Below are positions 38,469 to 48,001 of a stretch of 64,000 bases of DNA, piece by piece. Every line of letters starts with the position of its first letter. Within the stretch, counting starts at the first letter, position 1. The translations under genes were made by a program, and so were the position numbers. This stretch comes from Brumicola pallidula DSM 14239 = ACAM 615 (GTDB lineage: Bacteria > Pseudomonadota > Gammaproteobacteria > Enterobacterales > Alteromonadaceae). A model generated the notes under the pieces. It was not told where the DNA came from and ran no database searches. It saw nothing but the letters and a program-made list of their open reading frames with translations. The stretch covers positions 276,924 through 340,923 of the forward strand of contig NZ_KE386816.1 in assembly GCF_000428905.1 (NCBI RefSeq). Reading direction: 5' to 3'.

Positions 38469-38918
38469 ATGTTTTGCCCATTTTGTTCTGCACAAGAAAC
38501 CAAAGTTATTGATTCGAGGCTTGTGGCCGACGGTGCGCAGGTGCGCAGGCGTCGTGAGTGTCTAGAATGCCGCGAACGATATACCACATTTGAGATCGCT
38601 GAACTCGTTATGCCCCGTGTCGTTAAGCGTGACGACAGGCGCGAACCTTTTAATGAAGACAAACTACGGGCAGGGCTACAGAGAGCACTCGAAAAACGCC
38701 CGGTTAGTACTGAAAAAGTTGAAAACTGTATTGTTCGTATAAAGTCATCATTGCGTGCAACCGGTGAGCGAGAGATTAAAAGCGAATTTCTTGGCAGCTT
38801 GATAATGGATGAACTCAAAGAATTGGACAAAGTGGCATATGTTCGTTTTGCCTCGGTATACCGTTCATTTGAGGATATTAGAGAGTTTGGTGAAGAAATT
38901 GCCAAGCTAGGTGATTAA
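38469..38918 (+). CDS. nrdR: Transcriptional repressor NrdR
   Basis: Zinc-finger and ATP-cone repressor of ribonucleotide reductase genes. The N-terminal zinc ribbon is [15 protein letters not shown]...[16 protein letters not shown], followed by an ATP-cone ([19 protein letters not shown]). The start at 38469 (MFCPFCS) is the family start with GGAG upstream; 38418 would read through the terminator hairpin. 149 residues. The stop overlaps the ribD start by one base, the standard nrdR-ribD coupling. Confidence 0.97.
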   Translation: MFCPFCSAQETKVIDSRLVADGAQVRRRRECLECRERYTTFEIAELVMPRVVKRDDRREPFNEDKLRAGLQRALEKRPVSTEKVENCIVRIKSSLRATGEREIKSEFLGSLIMDELKELDKVAYVRFASVYRSFEDIREFGEEIAKLGD

Positions 38919-40120
38919 TGCCTAAGTTCAGTAAAATCGATGCACATTGGATGTCTATTGCATTGAAACTAGCCAGCAACGGTCGCTTCTCAACAATGCC
39001 CAACCCTAATGTGGGCTGCGTTATTGTTGATATAAAGGGTAACTTAATCGGTCAAGGCTACCATCAGAAAGCAGGCCAAGGGCATGCCGAAGTGAATGCA
39101 CTATTTGATGCCGGTTTTATTCCTCATCAGAATAGTGCCATAAGCCAAAGTTACCCTCATTTTACGCCTGTAACTAGCGGCGCAACAGCTTATGTCACTC
39201 TCGAACCTTGCAGCCACACCGGTAAAACGCCCCCTTGTACAACAGCACTCATTGAAGCGCAAATAGCACGAGTGGTAATAGCTAGTGTGGATAGTAACCC
39301 TGAAGTAATGAATAAAGGCATAGTGCTTCTGCAAGAAGCGGGTATTCAAGTTGATACTGGGCTGATGGGATCTGAAGCGCAGAAGTTAAATACCGCATTT
39401 AACTTTCGCATGACACATAACAAACCCTGGGTGATCGTCAAATTAGCAACCAGTATTGATGGTAAAACGGCCCTAAAAAATGGCCAGAGTAAGTGGATTA
39501 CAGGGTCAAAATCACGAATAAATGTGCAGCTAGAAAGGGCCTGTAGTTGTGCTATTTTAAGCGGTGCTGATACCGTCATAGCGGACGACCCAAAATTGAA
39601 CGTGCGTATTGATGAGTTGCCTGAATTTGCAAGTTCGCTTTTCCAAAAACGCGCTGCTCAGCCAGTCCGGGTCATTATTGATGGTCAAAATAGGCTGCAT
39701 AATAATTATCAAATTTTTCAAGATGAGCACAAAGTGATGGTGTTCAATGCGCAACATAACCCTCTGTTAACGGCCAACAACATCGAACAAATTCAAGTGG
39801 CATTGCTTGATCCAAAAGGAAATCAAACAACGCAACATCGCCAGTATTTAGATTTACAGGCTATAATGCATGTCTTAGCTGAAAAGCAGATTAATCGTGT
39901 TTGGACTGAAACGGGCGCAGCGCTGTCAGGCGCACTTTTGAACATGAATCTGGTCAATGAATTGATTGTCTATCAAGCGCCGATGTTGCTTGGTAGCGAC
40001 GCTAGAGGTGCTGTGAATATAGGTCAATTAACAAATTTACAACAAGCAATAGAAACAGAATTTGAGGAAGTGACTCAGGTTGGGGGTGATCTAAAAATTC
40101 GCTTATTGATTAAAAGCTAA
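38918..40120 (+). CDS. ribD: Bifunctional riboflavin deaminase/reductase
   Basis: Second and third steps of riboflavin synthesis. The N-terminal deaminase has the zinc motif GHAEVNAL and TLEPCSHTGKTPPC; the C-terminal reductase shows VKLATSIDGKTALKNGQSKWITG and WTETGAALSGALL. The 400-residue length is slightly longer than E. coli RibD; the extra residues include the PHQNSAISQSYPHFTPVTSG loop just before the second zinc motif. Translationally coupled to nrdR. Confidence 0.95.
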   Translation: MPKFSKIDAHWMSIALKLASNGRFSTMPNPNVGCVIVDIKGNLIGQGYHQKAGQGHAEVNALFDAGFIPHQNSAISQSYPHFTPVTSGATAYVTLEPCSHTGKTPPCTTALIEAQIARVVIASVDSNPEVMNKGIVLLQEAGIQVDTGLMGSEAQKLNTAFNFRMTHNKPWVIVKLATSIDGKTALKNGQSKWITGSKSRINVQLERACSCAILSGADTVIADDPKLNVRIDELPEFASSLFQKRAAQPVRVIIDGQNRLHNNYQIFQDEHKVMVFNAQHNPLLTANNIEQIQVALLDPKGNQTTQHRQYLDLQAIMHVLAEKQINRVWTETGAALSGALLNMNLVNELIVYQAPMLLGSDARGAVNIGQLTNLQQAIETEFEEVTQVGGDLKIRLLIKS

Positions 40121-40152
40121 CAACAATGAAACAGCATTAGGAGTGTCGGTGA

Positions 40153-40812
40153 ATGTTTACTGGGATTATAGAAGCCAAAGGAACGATTAAATCTTTGGTC
40201 AATCATGGCGACGATATTCGCCTGACCGTAGAAACAGGCAAGCTTGATATGAGCGACGTTGCCTTAGGTGATAGCATTGCCACGAATGGCGTTTGTTTAA
40301 CCGTTGTCGATTTTGGCGCGCACTATTACAGCGTTGATGTTTCTTCTGAAACTATAAAACACACAGGGTTTGCTGATTATAGTAATGGCAGTGCAGTGAA
40401 TCTTGAAAAAGCAATGCGTGCTGATACTAGATTTGGTGGTCACATTGTCAGTGGTCACGTTGATGGTGTGGGCGAAGTACTCTCTTTTACTGACCATCAA
40501 CGTTATGTTGAAATTTGGGTAAAAGCGCCTGGTGAATTGGCTAAGTATATTGCACACAAAGGCTCAATTACGGTTGATGGAGTAAGTTTAACCGTTAATG
40601 AAGTAAAAGGGGCATCCTTTATGTTGTGGTTAATTCCTCATACTTTACAAGAAACAGTCATGGGTACCTACGCAATAGGGACCAAAGTGAATTTAGAAGT
40701 TGATGTCATAGCTCGATACCTTGAAAGGCTAATGCTGGGCGACAAAGCGGCACAAGAAGAAGAGCAAGACATCAGCATGTCGTTTTTAGCTGAACACGGC
40801 TATTTGAAGTAG
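40153..40812 (+). CDS. ribE: Riboflavin synthase alpha chain
   Basis: Dismutates two lumazines to riboflavin and the pyrimidinedione. The start MFTGIIEAKGTI is the family signature, and the two lumazine-binding repeats each carry a GHIVSGHVDG- or GSITVDGVSLTVNEV-type segment. The 219-residue length is normal. Its last codons already belong to a 15-bp periodic repeat that continues into the spacer before ribB. Confidence 0.95.
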   Translation: MFTGIIEAKGTIKSLVNHGDDIRLTVETGKLDMSDVALGDSIATNGVCLTVVDFGAHYYSVDVSSETIKHTGFADYSNGSAVNLEKAMRADTRFGGHIVSGHVDGVGEVLSFTDHQRYVEIWVKAPGELAKYIAHKGSITVDGVSLTVNEVKGASFMLWLIPHTLQETVMGTYAIGTKVNLEVDVIARYLERLMLGDKAAQEEEQDISMSFLAEHGYLK

Positions 40813-40888
40813 GGTCGCTTGAAAGAAGCTAATTTGACACCAGTTCATTTGCAATAGTCTTATTTGAAATAGCCTTATTTGAAATAGC
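40799..40888 (+). repeat. 15-bp periodic repeat across the ribE stop
   Basis: Six 15-bp units: two identical copies of CTTATTTGAAATAGC at 40859-40873 and 40874-40888, preceded by progressively diverged units back to 40799, where the unit encodes the last ribE residues and the stop. The array fills most of the ribE-ribB spacer. Confidence 0.85.
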
Positions 40889-40975
40889 CTTATATTTCGA
40901 ACTAGAGCAAAAGAATGAGAGCGAAACTAAGTGAGTGTGCTTTTAGAATATTTAAAAAATACGAAGAGAAATGTA

Positions 40976-42082
40976 ATGGCGTTAAACACAACACAGGAAA
41001 TTATCGAAGACATCAAATTAGGTAAAATGGTTATCTTGATGGATGACGAGGACAGAGAGAACGAAGGTGATCTTATCATGGCTGCTGAGCACGTTACGCC
41101 AGAAGCAATTAATTTTATGGTCACGCACGCGCGCGGATTAGTGTGTTTACCTATGACAGCAGAGCGCTGTCAACTTTTGAAGTTACCCTTGATGGTAGAC
41201 AACAACAATGCTCAGTTTTCTACTAACTTCACCGTATCGATTGAAGCTGCTGAAGGTGTCACGACCGGCATTTCAGCAGCCGACAGAGCAAGAACGATTC
41301 TTGCTGCAGTTAGCCGAACTGCGATTGCAAAAGACATCGTACAACCGGGCCATATATTTCCACTGATTGCTAAAAAAGGTGGTGTGCTCAATAGAGCCGG
41401 TCATACTGAAGCGGGGGTTGATTTGGCCAGAATAGCAGGTTGTGAACCTGCTTCTGTTATTGTTGAAATACTCAACGATGACGGTAGCATGGCGAGACGA
41501 CCCGAGCTGGAGGTATTTGCTAAAAAACACAATTTGAAAGTTGGCACTATTGCTGATCTTATCGAATACAGAAACCTAAACGAAACTACCATTGAACAAG
41601 TAGCGACTTGTCAACTCCCTACCGCGTTCGGAGATTTTGAACTGATTACCTTTAAAGACGTGATTGATGAGCAAATTCATTTCGCGCTGAAAAAAGGTGA
41701 TATTATTGAAGATAAGCCCACCCTAGTGCGAGTGCATTTGCATAATACCTTAAATGATTTACTCAGCTCCACCAGAGCGGTTAACCGCTCAATGCATTTG
41801 TCCGAGTCAATGCAACGCATTAATAAAGAGGGTGGTGTGCTGGTTCTACTGGGTAAAAAAGAAGATATTATTTCACAAGTAAAGCAGTTTCAAGCAGAAG
41901 ACAGCGGCGAAGTTGCCGAAGGTAAAGCATGGCAGGGTTCGTCACGCACCGTTGGTATAGGTAGTCAAATACTAGCGAGCCTAGGCGTTAAAAAAATGCG
42001 TTTATTGAGTAAGCCAATTAAATATTCTGCGTTGTCTGGATTCGGTCTTGAAGTGGTTGAATATATTTATGACCAAAAATAA
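40976..42082 (+). CDS. ribB: 3,4-dihydroxy-2-butanone 4-phosphate synthase with degenerate GTP cyclohydrolase II domain
   Basis: Makes the four-carbon unit of riboflavin from ribulose 5-phosphate. The synthase half is intact: [43 protein letters not shown]. The C-terminal half aligns with GTP cyclohydrolase II, but the VRVH segment is followed by [11 protein letters not shown], without the three zinc cysteines, so that activity is very likely lost. This is the RibBX-type architecture. The start at 40976 ([10 protein letters not shown]) is preferred over 40931, giving 368 residues. Confidence 0.93.
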   Translation: MALNTTQEIIEDIKLGKMVILMDDEDRENEGDLIMAAEHVTPEAINFMVTHARGLVCLPMTAERCQLLKLPLMVDNNNAQFSTNFTVSIEAAEGVTTGISAADRARTILAAVSRTAIAKDIVQPGHIFPLIAKKGGVLNRAGHTEAGVDLARIAGCEPASVIVEILNDDGSMARRPELEVFAKKHNLKVGTIADLIEYRNLNETTIEQVATCQLPTAFGDFELITFKDVIDEQIHFALKKGDIIEDKPTLVRVHLHNTLNDLLSSTRAVNRSMHLSESMQRINKEGGVLVLLGKKEDIISQVKQFQAEDSGEVAEGKAWQGSSRTVGIGSQILASLGVKKMRLLSKPIKYSALSGFGLEVVEYIYDQK

Positions 42083-42148
42083 ATCCTTTTAAATATTATA
42101 TTAGCGTGATTTATGGTATATTTCGCGCCGATTTTTTTGGAGAGCAAA

Positions 42149-42625
42149 ATGATAGAAATTGAAGGTAATATTCGAGCGACAGGCAAAAAATTCGCCATTG
42201 TTGTAGCACGCTTTAACGGTTTTGTAGTTGAGAGTTTGTTGGATGGTGCATTAGATACACTAGAGCGCTATGGCGAGGTCAACACTGATGACGTGACGGT
42301 AGTTCGAGTGCCGGGTGCTTACGAATTACCTTTTGTTGCTAAAAAACTTGCTGAGACAAATAAATATCATGCGATTATTGCACTAGGTGCAGTGATCCGT
42401 GGTGGAACCCCCCATTTTGATTTGGTGGCTGGTGAATGTAACTCAGGTTTGGCTAAAGTATCTTTAGAAACCGGTATTCCAGTTGCCTTTGGTGTTATTA
42501 CCACTGACAGCATTGAACAGGCTATTGAGCGTTCAGGTACTAAAGCCGGTAATAAGGGCGCTGAGGCTGCTTTGTGCGCACTTGAAATGGTTAACGTTAT
42601 CAGCGCTATAGAAGAGGCTAAATAA
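42149..42625 (+). CDS. ribH: 6,7-dimethyl-8-ribityllumazine synthase
   Basis: Condenses the butanone phosphate with the pyrimidine to lumazine, the substrate of riboflavin synthase. Family marks are [38 protein letters not shown] and [15 protein letters not shown]. The start at 42149 ([10 protein letters not shown]) follows a GGAGAG site; 42113 would include non-conserved residues. 158 residues. Its stop abuts the nusB start. Confidence 0.97.
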   Translation: MIEIEGNIRATGKKFAIVVARFNGFVVESLLDGALDTLERYGEVNTDDVTVVRVPGAYELPFVAKKLAETNKYHAIIALGAVIRGGTPHFDLVAGECNSGLAKVSLETGIPVAFGVITTDSIEQAIERSGTKAGNKGAEAALCALEMVNVISAIEEAK

Positions 42626-43048
42626 GTGAAACCTGCCGCGCGACGTAGAGCTAGAGAGCTAGCAGTTCAAGGTTTGTATGGTTGGCAAATGAGCGGTAAC
42701 CCGATAGAGCAAATAGAGCTCAGTATTGCTACCACCAATAATATGCAAAAAGTGGACATGGAGTACTTCCAAGCTCTGTTGCGCGGAGTCGCAAAAAGAA
42801 CTGAAGAACTAGATAAGGCGATTAAGCCTTATTTAGGTCGCTTGCCCGAAGAGCTGGATCCAGTAGAAAAAGCCATTTTACGTTTAGCAACATTAGAGCT
42901 AGTTGAACGTTTTGATACCCCTTATAAAGTGGTTATCAATGAATCAATTGAACTAGCTAAAACGTTTGGCGCAGAAGAAAGTCACAAATTTGTCAACGGC
43001 GTGTTAGACAAAGCCGTTAAAACACTTCGAAAAGACGAAAGAAGCTAA
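42626..43048 (+). CDS. nusB: Transcription antitermination factor NusB
   Basis: Binds boxA RNA with NusE (S10) to support rRNA antitermination. GTG start directly after the ribH stop. Conserved parts are [19 protein letters not shown] at the N terminus and [10 protein letters not shown]...[16 protein letters not shown]. 140 residues, as in E. coli (ribH-nusB-thiL-pgpA order conserved). The rRNA leader at 63835 has a boxA that it should act on. Confidence 0.96.
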   Translation: MKPAARRRARELAVQGLYGWQMSGNPIEQIELSIATTNNMQKVDMEYFQALLRGVAKRTEELDKAIKPYLGRLPEELDPVEKAILRLATLELVERFDTPYKVVINESIELAKTFGAEESHKFVNGVLDKAVKTLRKDERS

Positions 43049-43052
43049 TTCA

Positions 43053-44027
43053 GTGAAAGAGTTTGATTTAATTGGTAACTACTTTGCTAAAGGTGGTTAT
43101 GTTCGCAAAGATGTATTGCTAGGCATTGGAGATGATGCAGCAGTTACTAAAGTGCCTGCAGGGCAATGTGTTGTTACAACCACAGATACGATCGTTGAAG
43201 GGGTTCATTTCCTTCCTCAAACCGCACCAGAATCCATAGCACATAGAGCTATTGCGGTAAACTTAAGTGATCTTGCCGCGATGGGAGCCCAGCCCGCGTG
43301 GATAAGCTTGTCACTTTCGTTACCAAGTATTAATGAGAGTTGGCTTAAAGCATTTTCAGAAAAAATTCATAGTCTTAGTCATTACTTTTCGTTCCAATTG
43401 ATTGGCGGCGATACTGTTCAAGGCCCACTAAGTATTACTGTTACCGCGCAAGGCTTTATACCTGACGACAATCAAATAACACGCAGTGGTGCTGAACCTG
43501 GCGACTGGTTGTTTGTTACTGGTTCGTTAGGTGATGCTGGTGTGGGCTTAGATCTACTTCAAAATAAAATTACAGTAAGCAACCCTGAGCACGCGTCGTA
43601 CTTAAAAAACCGACACTGGTTTCCAACGCCTCGAGTACTAGCTGGAACCACGCTTAGACGAATTGCAACCTCATGTATTGATATCTCTGATGGGCTTATA
43701 CAAGATTTAAAACACGTTATTTCACGCTCTGAAGTAGGCGCCATTGTGCACCTTGACAAATTACCTATTTCAGAAGCTATAACGAAAAATATTGAAAACG
43801 GAATCGATGCAATTACTTATGCAGCCACTGCAGGTGACGACTATGAACTACTGTTCACTGTTCCTGAGGAGCAAAGAGTACATATCGAAACCGCACTGGC
43901 GAGTTACAATATCCCGGTGACTCGTATCGGACAAATTACGGGGGCAACGGGTAAGATTGATCTTCGTCTTAATCAAAAACCTTTCGAATTTGAATCAAGA
44001 AAGCTCGGTTTCGAGCACTTCTCCTGA
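43053..44027 (+). CDS. thiL: Thiamine-monophosphate kinase
   Basis: Phosphorylates thiamine monophosphate to the active diphosphate. GTG start 4 bp after nusB. Motifs: LGIGDDAAVTKVP near residue 24, TTTDTIVEGVHF, NLSDLAAMGAQPAWISLSLSLP and DISDGLIQDLKH. The 324-residue length fits. It overlaps pgpA by one base. Confidence 0.95.
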   Translation: MKEFDLIGNYFAKGGYVRKDVLLGIGDDAAVTKVPAGQCVVTTTDTIVEGVHFLPQTAPESIAHRAIAVNLSDLAAMGAQPAWISLSLSLPSINESWLKAFSEKIHSLSHYFSFQLIGGDTVQGPLSITVTAQGFIPDDNQITRSGAEPGDWLFVTGSLGDAGVGLDLLQNKITVSNPEHASYLKNRHWFPTPRVLAGTTLRRIATSCIDISDGLIQDLKHVISRSEVGAIVHLDKLPISEAITKNIENGIDAITYAATAGDDYELLFTVPEEQRVHIETALASYNIPVTRIGQITGATGKIDLRLNQKPFEFESRKLGFEHFS

Positions 44028-44518
44028 TGGACAAAACCTTACGCCAACGAGTTAGCATGAAGAACCCTGTGCACTTTTTGGCATTAGGTTTTGGTTCTGG
44101 GTTAGTGCCAATGATGCCTGGGACGTTTGGTTCAATAGCAGCACTGCCTATTTTGTATGCGATGAGCTTTGTTAGCCTACAAAGTTTTATAGTCATTACG
44201 GTCGTTAGTTTTTTAGTGGGTATCTATCTTTGCGGCAAAACCGCTCGTGACTTAAAAGTGCATGACCATGGATCCATTGTATGGGATGAAGTGGCAGGCA
44301 TGATGGTGACTTTCATTGCTGTTCCAATCAATCCACTTTCATTACTACTTGGTTTTTTATTGTTTCGCTTTTTTGATATCCTAAAACCTTGGCCAATTAG
44401 GGTCTTTGATAGACGTGTACACGGCGGTTTTGGAATTATGATTGACGACATTGTAGCAGGTGCAATAGCGTGTGCTTGTTTGCATGGGATATTGTACTTT
44501 TTATCAAACGCGGTATAA
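44027..44518 (+). CDS. pgpA: Phosphatidylglycerophosphatase A
   Basis: Inner-membrane phosphatase making phosphatidylglycerol from PGP. It has the LGFGSGLVPMMPGTFGS motif, IVWDEVAGMMVT (acidic site) and the RFFDILKPWPIRVFDRR segment, with several membrane helices. 163 residues. Last gene of the ribH-nusB-thiL-pgpA run; followed by a bidirectional hairpin before the converging dxs gene. Confidence 0.95.
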   Translation: MDKTLRQRVSMKNPVHFLALGFGSGLVPMMPGTFGSIAALPILYAMSFVSLQSFIVITVVSFLVGIYLCGKTARDLKVHDHGSIVWDEVAGMMVTFIAVPINPLSLLLGFLLFRFFDILKPWPIRVFDRRVHGGFGIMIDDIVAGAIACACLHGILYFLSNAV

Positions 44519-44551
44519 GCGGTTTTAATTTTTCCAAATAAAATAAGGTGA

Positions 44552-44585
44552 TACATAAATGCGACAGTACTATCGCATTTATGTA
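44552..44585. terminator. Bidirectional hairpin between pgpA and dxs
   Basis: A perfect 13-bp stem: TACATAAATGCGA at 44552-44564 and its complement at 44573-44585, with an 8-base loop. It lies just after pgpA and just after dxs on the other strand, the place expected for a shared terminator, although T-runs are weak. Confidence 0.65.
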
Positions 44586-44587
44586 AG

Positions 44588-46447
44588 CTAACTATTCGCT
44601 GCAACAGCCGCCAAAATACCCTCAGTATCCAAACCTATTTCAGCATACATCTCTTGCTGGGTACCTTGCATAATAAACTCATCTGGCAAACCTAATTGCA
44701 CCAAGTTAGGCGTCAGTTTGTGTCTAAACAATGCTTCCGCAACAGCACCGCCAGCGCCTCCAGCAATAGCAGCATCTTCTAGCGTTATTAATAGTTCATG
44801 CTGTTCAGCCGCCGCGACTAAAGCAGCTTCATCAAGCGGTTTAACAAAGCGCATATCAATCAACGTTGCGTCTAATTGCATCGCTGCTTGGGTTGCAAAC
44901 GGCATTAAGGTGCCAAAGTTCAAAATAGCAACTTTTTTACCCTCTCGTATGGTCTTTGCTTTACCAATACTGAGTAATTGCATCTCGCCGGTGGCATCAA
45001 TGCCCGTTCCTGATCCTCTAGGGTATCTCACCGCCGCTGGTTTATTTGCTTTGTGGCCGGTATACAACATGTTACGGCATTCAACTTCATCTGAAGGTGT
45101 CATGATGATCATGTTTGGAATGCAGCGCAAGAAGCTTATATCAAATGCGCCTTGGTGGGTTGGACCATCTGCACCCACAAGTCCTGCTCGATCGATAGCA
45201 AACAGAACGGGTAGCTCCTGTATTGCAACATCATGAATTAATTGATCATACGCACGTTGTAAAAAGGTAGAGTAAATAGCGACGATGACATTTTTACCTT
45301 CTCGCGCCATACCGGCCGCAAGTGTGACTGCGTGCTGTTCAGCAATCGCGACATCAAAATATTGTTTAGGGAAACGCTGAGAAAACTCAACCATACCCGA
45401 GCCTTCGCGCATTGCTGGCGTAATGGCCATTAAATTAGAATCAACTTTGGCCATGTCGCATAGCCATTTGCCAAAAATGGCAGAAAAATTTGGAGAGCTT
45501 GGCGCCGTTTTAGGTAATTTGTGCTCTAGGTGATTAAACTTGGGAACTGCATGCCATTTAATGGGGTCTTGCTCAGCTAACTCGTAGCCTTTTCCTTTTT
45601 TGGTAACAACATGCAAAATTTGTGGCCCTGACATTTTGCGCATATTGGTCAGTGTGTCGACAACAGCATGTACATCATGGCCATCGATGGGCCCAAAGTA
45701 ATTGAAACCTAATTCTTCAAAAATAGTACCTGGCACAACCATGCCTTTAATATGTTCTTCAGCTCTGCTAGCAAAGTCTTTAATGGGCGGCAAAGTGCTT
45801 AATAATTTCTTGCCACCATCTCTGATACTATTGAAAAAAGTGCCCGTTAATAAGCGCGCTAAATGACTATTTAAAGCTCCTACGTTTTCCGATATTGACA
45901 TTTCGTTATCATTGAGCACGACCACGATGTCTTTACCTATATCGCCCGCATGGTTTAGGGCTTCAAAAGCCAGACCTGCAGTCATCGCACCATCACCAAT
46001 AACTGCGACCACTCTACGTCCTTTATTTTCTTGTTCAGCTGCAATAGCCATACCTAATGCGGCACTGATTGAAGTTGAAGAATGCCCAACTGCAAAGGTA
46101 TCGTATTCACTCTCAGGAGGCCAAGGAAAGGGATGTAACCCGCCTTTTTGACGAATGGTAGTCATTCTGTCGCGGCGCCCGGTTAGTATCTTGTGTGGAT
46201 AAGCTTGATGGCCTACGTCCCAAACAACACGGTCAAAAGGCGTGTTATAAACATAATGAAGGGCAACAGTTAATTCGACTGTACCCAAACCGGATGCAAA
46301 GTGGCCACTACTTAAACTAACGCTATCAAGCAAGTAGCGACGCAATTCGTCCGCAATTTTGGTCAAAGAGTCTTTTGGTAATGTGCGCAACTCTTCTGGG
46401 GTGTTTGCTTTGGCTAAAGTTGGATAGTCAGCTAGGTTTAACGTCAT
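44588..46447 (-). CDS. dxs: 1-deoxy-D-xylulose-5-phosphate synthase
   Basis: First enzyme of the MEP isoprenoid pathway: ThDP-dependent condensation of pyruvate and glyceraldehyde 3-phosphate. The ThDP motif is [10 protein letters not shown] ... NDNEMS near residues 150-185, with [14 protein letters not shown] and the transketolase part [16 protein letters not shown]. The 619-residue length matches E. coli. It lies downstream of ispA and xseB on the same strand, a common operon (xseB-ispA-dxs). Confidence 0.98.
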   Translation of the reverse strand: MTLNLADYPTLAKANTPEELRTLPKDSLTKIADELRRYLLDSVSLSSGHFASGLGTVELTVALHYVYNTPFDRVVWDVGHQAYPHKILTGRRDRMTTIRQKGGLHPFPWPPESEYDTFAVGHSSTSISAALGMAIAAEQENKGRRVVAVIGDGAMTAGLAFEALNHAGDIGKDIVVVLNDNEMSISENVGALNSHLARLLTGTFFNSIRDGGKKLLSTLPPIKDFASRAEEHIKGMVVPGTIFEELGFNYFGPIDGHDVHAVVDTLTNMRKMSGPQILHVVTKKGKGYELAEQDPIKWHAVPKFNHLEHKLPKTAPSSPNFSAIFGKWLCDMAKVDSNLMAITPAMREGSGMVEFSQRFPKQYFDVAIAEQHAVTLAAGMAREGKNVIVAIYSTFLQRAYDQLIHDVAIQELPVLFAIDRAGLVGADGPTHQGAFDISFLRCIPNMIIMTPSDEVECRNMLYTGHKANKPAAVRYPRGSGTGIDATGEMQLLSIGKAKTIREGKKVAILNFGTLMPFATQAAMQLDATLIDMRFVKPLDEAALVAAAEQHELLITLEDAAIAGGAGGAVAEALFRHKLTPNLVQLGLPDEFIMQGTQQEMYAEIGLDTEGILAAVAANS

Positions 46448-46593
46448 TATATGTTTTATCTTCTGTCAGTGATGCTGCGTACTTCCGCAATTATAGCATT
46501 GTTGATGAGTAACGAAGTCGTCTTTTTGTATTAGTCATTGCTTTACTTCGGTTTACGCCGTGCGGTTTTCGTCCACAAGTTAGGTTACTACTA

Positions 46594-47499
46594 CTAATAC
46601 TTTCGCGAAACTAAAAAGTTCGTAAACGTTTTTAATTCTTGTGTATTGTAAGGTAGTGACGCCAGAGATTGCAGAGCCTCGTTATGTAGCTTTTGTAAAT
46701 AGCTTTGTGACCCTTGTAAACCAAGGTGGGATACAAATGTATTCTTATTTAGTGCAGTATCTGAGCCCTGTGGTTTACCTAACGTTTCACTGTCCGATAC
46801 GACGTCTAAAATATCGTCTCGTACCTGAAACGCGAGTCCAATACTGCCTGCATATTCATGTAACAATTGAATGTGTTCAACACATATGTCCGTTGCAAGT
46901 ATCGCTCCTAAAGAAACACAAGCGCTTAATAACGCACCTGTTTTTAATTGATGAAGTTGAGTCAATTGGGTCAGCGATATTTCGTTACCGGTGGCAATTA
47001 AATCAATACTTTGACCGGCGCACATACCGTTCACGCCAGATGCTTTGGCAATTACCTTCGCCATGTCAATTCGTTTTACTGAGTTTTGCTCTGATAATGG
47101 ATGATTCAGAATAATTTCAAACGCAAGAGTTTGCAGTGCATCACCGGCTAAAATTGCGGTCGCCTCACCGAATTGTATATGACTCGTTGGTTTGCCTCGG
47201 CGCAATGCATCATTGTCCATGGCAGGTAAATCGTCATGAATTAATGAGTACGCATGAATACACTCAATAGACATACTAGCAACATCAAGATCGTCTCGAT
47301 CAGCTCCCAACATATTACCAATAATTGATAGCAGCATAGGCCGTATACGCTTACCACCGCCCAAAACACTGTATTTCATTGCGCTGATAAGATCATCGGC
47401 AACTTGAGTTTGTTGGTCAATGAAGAGGTCTAGCTTTTGGTCAATACGCGCTTGTAAGTCTTGTTGAATGGTCGATAAGGACGCAGTTACTAAAGACAT
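46594..47499 (-). CDS. ispA: Farnesyl diphosphate synthase
   Basis: Condenses IPP with DMAPP and geranyl-PP to farnesyl-PP for quinones, undecaprenyl-PP and other isoprenoids. The first aspartate-rich motif is HDDLPAMDND near residue 85 and the second RDDILDVVSD near residue 230; GGKRIRPML at the N terminus binds IPP. 301 residues. Five bp downstream of xseB; 146 bp separate it from dxs. Confidence 0.96.
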   Translation of the reverse strand: MSLVTASLSTIQQDLQARIDQKLDLFIDQQTQVADDLISAMKYSVLGGGKRIRPMLLSIIGNMLGADRDDLDVASMSIECIHAYSLIHDDLPAMDNDALRRGKPTSHIQFGEATAILAGDALQTLAFEIILNHPLSEQNSVKRIDMAKVIAKASGVNGMCAGQSIDLIATGNEISLTQLTQLHQLKTGALLSACVSLGAILATDICVEHIQLLHEYAGSIGLAFQVRDDILDVVSDSETLGKPQGSDTALNKNTFVSHLGLQGSQSYLQKLHNEALQSLASLPYNTQELKTFTNFLVSRKY

Positions 47500-47504
47500 A
47501 ATTG

Positions 47505-47738
47505 TTAGAGCTCGTCACTTTCGAAATCGGCAAGTGTTTCGTCACCGTTAGATTGCATTAGTATTTGTACTTTTTGTTCAGCGGCTTTTAGCTGCTGCTG
47601 GCTTTGTCTTGCTAATTGAATACCGCGTTCGAACTTCTTCAGTGATTGCTCTAAAGGAATATCACCTTTCTCCATTTCTACGACAATTTCTTCAAGCTCT
47701 TGCATGGCGGCTTCAAATGATGTTTTTTGATCTGTCAT
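47505..47738 (-). CDS. xseB: Exodeoxyribonuclease VII small subunit
   Basis: Small coiled-coil subunit of exonuclease VII, which degrades single-stranded DNA. The pattern SFEAAMQELEEIVVEMEKGD followed by LEQSLKKFERGIQLAR is diagnostic. 77 residues. First gene of the xseB-ispA-dxs operon; the large subunit xseA is not in this window, as usual. Confidence 0.96.
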   Translation of the reverse strand: MTDQKTSFEAAMQELEEIVVEMEKGDIPLEQSLKKFERGIQLARQSQQQLKAAEQKVQILMQSNGDETLADFESDEL

Positions 47739-47841
47739 TTACTTCAATTTCGTTTGTATTTACTTTATCTGAACCTTAACTGAGGGGCGATTCAAGGTCA
47801 ATTTATTTGCCCAAATATGAGTAAAAACATTTCTTTGTCAG

Positions 47842-47868
47842 TAAAGCTTTTGGTGTTCAGGCCGTTAA
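47842..47868 (+). promoter_or_regulatory. Sigma-28 (FliA) promoter upstream of pomA
   Basis: TAAA at 47842-47845, a 15-base spacer, and GCCGTTAA at 47861-47868 differ from the flagellar sigma-28 consensus (TAAA-N15-GCCGATAA) at one base. It lies 134 bp before the pomA start and indicates late-class flagellar control of the motor genes. Confidence 0.75.
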
Positions 47869-48001
47869 CACTTTTGCAGACTGTTATTAGTCCAGAATAC
47901 AAAGGTATTGAAGTCGATACTAAGAATTTGAAGGTTACAGGTACACTGCATAGCCATAACGATAATAATTTTCTAAAAAGCAGCTTTATTAGGAGTGACA
48001 C

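Noticed and set aside
40813..40975. FMN riboswitch before ribB
   Set aside because: Such a riboswitch would be plausible in this position, but the spacer is mainly a 15-bp repeat and I could not find the conserved RFN core elements (for example the AGGGGC-type and CCGAC-type segments).
44718..45236. Open frame of 172 codons antisense to dxs
   Set aside because: Ala/Ser-rich translation typical of the complement of a conserved gene; dxs is certain.
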